Source of the DNA: Flavobacterium caeni
GTDB taxonomy: Bacteria > Bacteroidota > Bacteroidia > Flavobacteriales > Flavobacteriaceae
DNA length: 46,758 bases
Assembly (NCBI RefSeq): GCF_900101895.1
Contig: NZ_FMVF01000007.1
Span: 1-46,758 of the forward strand
Direction: 5' to 3'
The translations under genes were made by a program, and so were the position numbers. This document shows positions 42,093 through 46,758 of the stretch, one piece after another. Position 1 is the stretch's first letter, and every line of letters starts with the position of its first letter. The notes below the pieces were generated by a model, which was not told where the DNA came from, searched no databases, and saw only the letters and a program-made list of their open reading frames with translations.

Positions 42093-42899
42093 ATGAAAAA
42101 GACAGTTCTTTTTGTATCGTTGTTGGCGGTTTTGTTCGGGGCGTGTTCGGAAAGTGATACGGCGAACCCGAACCCAGCTAACGAACAGCCATTGGTTCGT
42201 AAGATTAGCTACACCAAATTCAACACCGGTGGCGGAATCGACGTTCAAGCGCATCAGGACTTTTTTTATGTGAATCGTGTTCTGTCGCACACCATCGATT
42301 ACCGAGCTGATTCTGCTGAATTTTTTAGGACAGACTATACTTTCGAAAATGAGAAACTGCTGACCATCAAGACTACGCAGAGCGACCATCCTGAAGCGGG
42401 CGGCCTCTCAACTTTGATTTATGAAGGCGACAACCTGCAACGCATGGAAAGTGTCGCATACGCAATGCCGTGGTATACACGAACAGATTTTGAGTACCAA
42501 GGCGACAATCTCATCCAGAATTTATATGGTGCGCCCAAAGGACAAACCGAACCTATGGAGCTACTGAATCGGAGAATCAAACAGTTTGATAACGGGAACA
42601 TCGTTACGACAAATTTCGAACAGTTTGCTTTTCCTCCGTTGTCTTTCACCGATCATTATTCGTATGATAATTCGAACAATCCGTTCAAGAATATGAACCG
42701 ATATTTTAGAATGACCATAAATGTGTCGAATATTCATCCACTTTCCAACAATAACTACGTTACGGAGGCCGACGATTCCGGTGTGATTTGGTATGATTTT
42801 GAAGTCATTTGCAACCAGCAGCAATATCCTGTAAGCATCAAACGCTATTTGCATCAGGATCACAGGTTGGTCGAACAAACCGACATCGAATATTTATAA
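42093..42899 (+). CDS. Lipoprotein of unknown function
   Basis: The start is set at MKKTVLFVSL (42093), just after the upstream stop; a frame starting three codons earlier is less likely. The protein has 268 residues with lipobox LFGAC (Cys about 16). The mature body has repeated strand pairs with YD/YxxDxL motifs (DYTFENEKLLTIKTTQS, IYEGDNLQRMES, DFEYQGDNLIQNLYG, DHYSYDNSNNPFKN), as seen in Bacteroidota lipoproteins of the RHS-like/YD-type sandwich kind. It lies 44 bp before pheS. Confidence 0.7.
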   Translation: MKKTVLFVSLLAVLFGACSESDTANPNPANEQPLVRKISYTKFNTGGGIDVQAHQDFFYVNRVLSHTIDYRADSAEFFRTDYTFENEKLLTIKTTQSDHPEAGGLSTLIYEGDNLQRMESVAYAMPWYTRTDFEYQGDNLIQNLYGAPKGQTEPMELLNRRIKQFDNGNIVTTNFEQFAFPPLSFTDHYSYDNSNNPFKNMNRYFRMTINVSNIHPLSNNNYVTEADDSGVIWYDFEVICNQQQYPVSIKRYLHQDHRLVEQTDIEYL

Positions 42900-42917
42900 T
42901 CCTACCGCAAAATTCAC

Positions 42918-42925
42918 TAAATTTG
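42918..42925 (+). promoter_or_regulatory. Candidate -7 element for pheS
   Basis: TAAATTTG matches TAnnTTTG, 18 bp before the pheS start codon. A -33 TTG is not evident. Confidence 0.5.
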
Positions 42926-42943
42926 CCCCTCAATTACCCAAAA

Positions 42944-43963
42944 ATGATCGATCAAATTAAACAACATATCCTCGAGGCGCAAGCGTTTGACACCAATGAA
43001 AAGGACACGCTCGAGGCATTCCGCATCAAGTATTTGGGCAGCAAAGGCTTGCTCAAGGACATTTTCGCCGAATTCAAAAACGTCCCGAACGACCAAAAAA
43101 AGGAGTTCGGACAAATCATCAATACGCTCAAGCAAACCGCCGAGGAAAAAGTTGCCACAATCACCGAACAACTCGAAAGCAAAGCCGAAACCAAAGGCAT
43201 CTATGGCGATTTGACGCGTCCGGCCGAACCTTTTACCGTAGGTTCGCGCCACCCGATTTCGATCGTCAAAAACCAAATCATCGACATTTTCTCGAACATC
43301 GGATTCAACGTGTCCGAAGGTCCGGAAATCGAAGACGACTGGCATAACTTTACCGCATTGAACCTGCCCGAATACCATCCGGCGCGCGACATGCAGGACA
43401 CGTTTTTCATCCAGACCAATCCCGATGTGCTCCTGAGAACCCACACTTCGTCGGTGCAAGTGCGTTACATGGAATCACACAAACCGCCCATCCGTACGAT
43501 TTCTCCGGGACGCGTGTTCCGCAATGAAGCCGTTTCGTCGCGTTCGCACTGCATTTTCCACCAAGTAGAAGGATTGTACATCGACAAAGACGTTTCGTTC
43601 GCCGATTTGAAGCAAACATTGCTCTATTTTACCAAGGAAATGTTCGGCAAATCCAAGATCCGCTTGCGTCCGTCGTATTTCCCGTTTACCGAACCAAGCG
43701 CCGAAGTCGACATCTATTGGGGCCTAAAGACCGAAACCGACTACCGCATCACCAAAGGTACCGGTTGGCTCGAGATCATGGGCTGCGGCATGGTAGACCC
43801 GAACGTCTTGAAAAATTGTGGCATCAACCCCGACGAATACAACGGATTCGCCTTTGGGATGGGCATCGAGCGCATCGCAATGTTGCTTTATCAAATTGGT
43901 GACATCCGTATGTTTTATGAAAACGACGTGCGTTTCCTCGAGCAATTTAAAGCGAGCATCTGA
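42944..43963 (+). CDS. pheS: Phenylalanine--tRNA ligase alpha subunit
   Basis: A 339-residue cytosolic enzyme subunit that forms an alpha2-beta2 ligase with PheT and charges tRNA-Phe. An N-terminal coiled coil (residues 1-90) is followed by the class II catalytic core: motif 1 GSRHPISIVKNQIIDIF, FNVSEGPEIEDDWHNF, ALNLPEYHPARDMQDTFF, motif 2 RVFRNEAVSSRSHCIFHQVEGL, and motif 3 GFAFGMGIERIAMLLYQI. The start (MIDQIKQH) is preferred over the 45-codon-longer frame because it fits the family. pheT is not adjacent, as is usual in Bacteroidota. Confidence 0.97.
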   Translation: MIDQIKQHILEAQAFDTNEKDTLEAFRIKYLGSKGLLKDIFAEFKNVPNDQKKEFGQIINTLKQTAEEKVATITEQLESKAETKGIYGDLTRPAEPFTVGSRHPISIVKNQIIDIFSNIGFNVSEGPEIEDDWHNFTALNLPEYHPARDMQDTFFIQTNPDVLLRTHTSSVQVRYMESHKPPIRTISPGRVFRNEAVSSRSHCIFHQVEGLYIDKDVSFADLKQTLLYFTKEMFGKSKIRLRPSYFPFTEPSAEVDIYWGLKTETDYRITKGTGWLEIMGCGMVDPNVLKNCGINPDEYNGFAFGMGIERIAMLLYQIGDIRMFYENDVRFLEQFKASI

Positions 43964-43965
43964 TA

Positions 43966-44066
43966 GTCATAAAAGCCAAAAGTCTTAAGGTCTTAAAGGC
44001 GTTCCGGACCGGAGTATCGATGGGCTTTTATGACTTTACGACCTTATGACTTTATGACTTTCAAAA
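43966..44066. repeat. Inverted array of AGTCATAAA/TTTATGACT short repeats
   Basis: AGTCATAAAAGCC (about 43968-43980) has an exact complement, GGCTTTTATGACT, about 55 bp downstream. Further GTCTTAAGGTC and TATGACTTT units extend both arms. The architecture matches the array at 8260-8400: tandem units, GC-rich centre, inverted units, directly abutting the next gene's start. Confidence 0.72.
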
Positions 44067-44480
44067 ATGAGAAAAGACATCACAATCCCCCAAGTCAAAA
44101 ACGTCTTCATGGCCGCGGTCAAGGAATGGAATGACGATTTCCTGGCCGATGTCTGGAACGTTTACTTGGTCAACGACTCAGACGACGATTTACACGACAT
44201 CATGGTGGTTTCTAAAGCGTTCGGCACGCTCGACGGCGAAATGCGCAAAACCTCTCTGATGCGCCACGCGCTCGTGGAAATGCCGGCCGTTTCTGCGGTC
44301 AAGATCGAAATGATCGAAGACAGCGTCTTGGCGCTCAACAACGAATTCATGCTGACATTTTTTATCGGCAATACGCTATACGACCGTAAATACTTTTTCA
44401 CGGCCAATTCAATCAAGGACCAAAACACCGAAGAAGTCCCACATTTGTGGAAGCCAGGCGTGATTACGGGCCGCGATTGA
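44067..44480 (+). CDS. Conserved hypothetical protein
   Basis: A 137-residue cytosolic protein with an alpha/beta pattern (FMAAVKEWNDDFLADVWNVYLVN, LHDIMVVSKAFGTLDG, RHALVEMPAVSAVKIEMIEDSVLALNNEFMLTFF). There is no export signal and no known domain; I recall its kind as widespread and uncharacterised in Bacteroidota. It is followed by a strong terminator. Confidence 0.7.
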   Translation: MRKDITIPQVKNVFMAAVKEWNDDFLADVWNVYLVNDSDDDLHDIMVVSKAFGTLDGEMRKTSLMRHALVEMPAVSAVKIEMIEDSVLALNNEFMLTFFIGNTLYDRKYFFTANSIKDQNTEEVPHLWKPGVITGRD

Positions 44481-44501
44481 TCGTCGAATGGTCACAAAAA
44501 C

Positions 44502-44538
44502 AAAAGGGATAGATTCTAATCGAATCTATCCCTTTTTT
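44502..44538. terminator. Bidirectional terminator, 15-bp perfect stem
   Basis: AAAAGGGATAGATTC (44502-44516) pairs perfectly with GAATCTATCCCTTTT (44522-44536) around TAATC. A and T runs on the flanks suit both the plus gene (stop 44480) and convergent gpsA (stop 44554). Confidence 0.92.
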
Positions 44539-44553
44539 ATGAGGTTTGTTTGG

Positions 44554-45549
44554 TTAATCGAGTTTCTCGGTCAGTTTTTTGAACACTTTGCGCGCTTCCT
44601 TGCCTTCGTACAAAATGGCGTGCACGGCGTCGATGATCGGGGTTTTGGCGCCGTGTTTTTGGTTGAGTTCCCAGGCGCTTTTGGCGGCGTAATACCCTTC
44701 GGCCACCATACTCATCTCCATCATCGCCGATTTGACGGTATAGCCCTTGCCGATCATGTTCCCGAACATTCGGTTGCGCGAAAACACCGAATAGCCCGTC
44801 ACGAGTAAATCGCCCAAATAGGCCGAATTGTTGATGTTTCGCTTCATACGATGCACTTTGCGGATGAATTTTTTCATCTCGCGAATGCCGTTGCTCATGA
44901 GTACCGACTGAAAGTTGTCGCCGTAGCCAAGCCCGTGCGCGATGCCCGCAGCGATGGCATAAATGTTCTTGAGCATGGCCGCATATTCGGTGCCGATGAT
45001 GTCGTCAGAAATTTTGGCCTTGATGTAATTGCCCGACAAATGCGCCGCAACCACTTTGGCCTTGTTGGCGTCGCCGCATGCGATGGTCAGGTACGACAGG
45101 CGTTCAAGCGCGACTTCCTCGGCGTGGCATGGGCCGGTGATGACGCCGATGTTGTCATAGTCGATGCCGTAAACATCGTGAAAATGCTCGCCCACAATCA
45201 AGCTGGTTTCGGGTACGATGCCTTTGATGGCCGAGAAAATCACTTTGCCCTCGAGGCTTTCGGTCATCTTGGCGAGTTCGGCGCTCAAAAATGCCGACGG
45301 GATCGCAAAAATCACATAGTCGGCATAGGCAATCGCCTCGTTGATGTTGCTCGTGAGCTTGAGTTTTTGGATCTGAAACTCCACCGAACTCAAATAGTTG
45401 GGGTTGTGGTGGTGTGTCTTGATGTGGTCGATGGCGTCCTGGTTACGCATGTACCAGGCAATTTCGGGCAGGTTTACGCACAGCATCTTGGCGATGGCCG
45501 TGGCCCAACTTCCGCCACCGATGACGGCAAATTTTGGATGGTTGTTCAT
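44554..45549 (-). CDS. gpsA: NAD(P)H-dependent glycerol-3-phosphate dehydrogenase
   Basis: A 331-residue cytosolic enzyme that reduces dihydroxyacetone phosphate to sn-glycerol 3-phosphate for phospholipid synthesis. The nucleotide motif GGGSWATA is at 11-18. Family blocks follow: VIFAIPSAFL, KGIVPETS, GVITGPCHAEEVAL, the catalytic Lys in AAMLKNIYAIAAGIAHGLGYGDN and, later, AYLGDLLVTGYSVFSRNRMFG. Length is normal. The upstream side abuts the third copy of the dispersed intergenic element. Confidence 0.96.
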   Translation of the reverse strand: MNNHPKFAVIGGGSWATAIAKMLCVNLPEIAWYMRNQDAIDHIKTHHHNPNYLSSVEFQIQKLKLTSNINEAIAYADYVIFAIPSAFLSAELAKMTESLEGKVIFSAIKGIVPETSLIVGEHFHDVYGIDYDNIGVITGPCHAEEVALERLSYLTIACGDANKAKVVAAHLSGNYIKAKISDDIIGTEYAAMLKNIYAIAAGIAHGLGYGDNFQSVLMSNGIREMKKFIRKVHRMKRNINNSAYLGDLLVTGYSVFSRNRMFGNMIGKGYTVKSAMMEMSMVAEGYYAAKSAWELNQKHGAKTPIIDAVHAILYEGKEARKVFKKLTEKLD

Positions 45550-45561
45550 GGTTTACGATTT

Positions 45562-45646
45562 GGCCCTAGCCCGGATGGCAGCGGCATCCTTTTGCGGCCG
45601 AGGGACGAGGACGTAAAAGATACAGCGGACAGCCGGAAAAAGCTCC
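45562..45646 (-). repeat. Structured dispersed intergenic element, copy 3 (inverted)
   Basis: On the minus strand it reads GGCTGTCCGCTGTATCTTTTAC, then a loop, then GCAAAAGGATGCCGCTGCCA, then TCCGGGCTAGGGCC. The order CCGCTGTATCTTTT...AAAAGGATGCCGCTG matches copies 1 and 2. It sits 13 bp upstream of the gpsA start. Confidence 0.75.
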
Positions 45647-45841
45647 TGAAAATAAAAGTCAAAAATACACATAAAAGCCCAGCAAAAAACGATTGCGGGC
45701 GAGAACCGCGTGTTGTTAAAAATAAATTTAACGTAAAATTGGCAAACGGCAAGGCAATGCGCGCCGCTTTCGCGCGTTAATCTGCTATACAATCGGGACA
45801 ACCCGATTGGTTAGTTAAGTTTTGTTTTGGGGTTATTTGAT

Positions 45842-45878
45842 AAAGGCGTTCTGGATTTGCTCCTGAACGCCTTTTGAT
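45842..45878 (+). terminator. Terminator-like hairpin between gpsA and nadD
   Basis: AAAGGCGTTC (45842-45851) pairs with GAACGCCTTT (45865-45874), followed by TGATTTTT. Downstream of nadD on the minus strand the tail is only TTTATC, so it is a weaker stop in that direction. Confidence 0.55.
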
Positions 45879-45895
45879 TTTTGGTTTAACCGTTT

Positions 45896-46018
45896 TTAAC
45901 CGCAAAGTGCGCTGAGATTTTCGCAAAGTGTACAAAATTAATGGGTTGTTAGTTTACGCGCTTATTGCTAAACTACAACGCTTTGAGTCCTTTGCGCCAA
46001 CTTCGATTGCTTTGCGTT
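45896..46018. repeat. Inverted array of CGCAAAG/CTTTGCG repeats downstream of nadD
   Basis: ACCGCAAAGTGCG and TCGCAAAGTG units on the left face CTTTGAG, CTTTGCGCC and CTTTGCGTTTAA units on the right, around an AT-rich centre. Confidence 0.7.
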
Positions 46019-46024
46019 TAAAAA

Positions 46025-46606
46025 TCACTTTTTGTACAGGTTGTTGTGATCGATGTAACCCCAGACTTTTTCGGACAAAAGCGGCCGAATGTTCTTGTTT
46101 TGTTTGATGCAATCGCGGATAAATGTCGACGAAATTTCGACTACGGGCGCATCGATCAGATGTATTTTGGGATGGTTTTCGAATTGCACATCGACAACGT
46201 CCGACGACAAACGCGGATACACAAAAATATCGTGTTGCGCCAAGATGATGTCGTAATTTTTCCACTTGTGCAGCGATTTCAAGTTGTCTTCTCCCATGAT
46301 CAGGGCAAATTCATGCTGCGGGAATTTTTCCTGCAAATGCGCGAGCGTATGCACGGTGTAATTGGGTTGCGGCAAGCGGAATTCGATGTCCGATGGTTTT
46401 ATTTTCGGATAGTCTTCGGTGGCTTGAAAAACCAGTTCGAGCCTGATGTTGTCGGCCAGCAGCGTGTCTTTTTTCTTGAACGGATTGTGCGGTGTGACCA
46501 CCATCCAAACCTGGTCCATACCGGTAAACTCGACCATGTGGTTGGCAATGATCAGGTGCCCGACGTGGATGGGGTTGAACGTTCCGAAATAAAGTCCTAT
46601 TTTCAT
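46025..46606 (-). CDS. nadD: Nicotinate-nucleotide adenylyltransferase
   Basis: A 193-residue cytosolic enzyme that joins nicotinate mononucleotide and ATP to give deamido-NAD in NAD synthesis. The nucleotidyltransferase motif GTFNPIHVGH spans residues 8-17, with the HxGH-type His14/His17. The C-terminal ISSTFIRDCI motif binds the phosphate. MVVTPHNPFKKKD and FALIMGEDNLKSLHKWKNY fit the family, and the length is normal. CGCAAAG repeat arrays lie on both sides. Confidence 0.96.
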   Translation of the reverse strand: MKIGLYFGTFNPIHVGHLIIANHMVEFTGMDQVWMVVTPHNPFKKKDTLLADNIRLELVFQATEDYPKIKPSDIEFRLPQPNYTVHTLAHLQEKFPQHEFALIMGEDNLKSLHKWKNYDIILAQHDIFVYPRLSSDVVDVQFENHPKIHLIDAPVVEISSTFIRDCIKQNKNIRPLLSEKVWGYIDHNNLYKK

Positions 46607-46758
46607 TTTACCGCAGCGTTTACAAAGTTTTTCTAAATACTCTTATTACCGCAAAGTTTTAATTTTTTGCGTGTATTGCGATTTGCATATTTTTCACCGC
46701 AAAGGTCACAAAGTTATTCGCAAAGCTCCACAAAGCTTCGATTTCTTTGCGTGTGCTT
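46607..46758. repeat. CGCAAAG repeat array upstream of nadD, running off the window
   Basis: ACCGCAAAG and ACCGCAAAGG with CACAAAG and TCGCAAAG units recur between 46610 and 46735, and CTTTGCGTG units appear at the right end. It is the same type as the array at 45896-46018. Only part is visible. It must also contain the nadD promoter. Confidence 0.65.

Larger units (their letters stand above)
45550..46024. other. 475-bp intergenic region between gpsA and nadD
   Basis: No gene is seen. It holds the dispersed element (45562-45646), a hairpin CAATCGGG/CCCGATTG (45790-45809), a terminator-like hairpin (45842-45874) and a CGCAAAG repeat array (about 45896-46018). The gpsA promoter must lie at its left edge, in or near the element. 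Confidence 0.6.

Noticed and set aside
44851..45780. Long plus-strand open frame opposite gpsA
   Set aside because: The overlap with a certain housekeeping gene and the His/Val/Asp-rich composition are typical of antisense shadow frames.
1..46758. tRNA, rRNA, insertion sequence or prophage genes
   Set aside because: I scanned for cloverleaf-like ends, transposase or integrase motifs and phage structural genes, and found none that could be supported.

Overview
The window is typical of a member of the Bacteroidota, most likely a Flavobacterium-like member of the Flavobacteriaceae. The evidence is: C-terminal sorting domains of the type IX secretion system (T9SS); a TonB-dependent receptor with a carboxypeptidase-regulatory N-domain and partner SusD-less lipoproteins; a complete Bat (aerotolerance) operon; repeated TAnnTTTG -7 promoter elements; weak Shine-Dalgarno sites; and short degenerate intergenic repeat arrays. 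Housekeeping anchors are pheS, gpsA and nadD. No rRNA, tRNA, CRISPR array, integrase or transposase was seen.

Layout. 1-120 is the tail of an OmpA-family protein. 305-1780 (minus) is a seven-repeat FG-GAP-like T9SS cargo protein. 2191-7001 (minus) is an operon of a TonB-dependent receptor plus two surface lipoproteins, divergent from a secreted endonuclease/exonuclease/phosphatase (7143-8258); together they look like a nutrient-capture locus, possibly for nucleic acids. 8405-10777 holds 3-hydroxyanthranilate dioxygenase and an ALDH7-type aldehyde dehydrogenase. 10929-14357 has small envelope proteins, a metallophosphoesterase and a translationally coupled pair of unknown secreted proteins.

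14556-17748 is a four-gene operon of unknown purpose: two paralogous small secreted proteins ending in a CGFWC motif, a lipoprotein with two retropepsin-like aspartic protease lobes plus a PDZ-like tail, and a secreted helical protein. 18207-20740 is a TPR-type LytS-like sensor kinase with its LytTR regulator. 21630-27811 is a run of seven co-oriented exported proteins: beta-helix, two T9SS cargoes, an RCC1-repeat lipoprotein, a SUMF1-fold protein and two paralogs of an unknown family that flank the SUMF1 pair. Within it, 27 bases at a gene junction are repeated exactly, and two signal peptides are nearly identical at the DNA level. 27938-32604 is mixed: a membrane protein, a lipoprotein, an AlbA_2 ATP-binding protein, a four-helix-bundle protein, an SDR and an aldo/keto reductase.

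32835-41705 is the Bat operon: MoxR ATPase, DUF58, a large two-TM protein, BatA, BatB, BatC, BatD and BatE. 41735-46606 has conserved hypotheticals, pheS, gpsA and nadD.

The points most worth a second look are the CGFWC/retropepsin operon, the SUMF1 plus GGxGDGW-repeat gene pair with its duplicated junction, and three copies of a structured intergenic element (about 8943, 31578 and 45562) sharing a CGCTGC/AATCTTTT...AAAAGGAT core.
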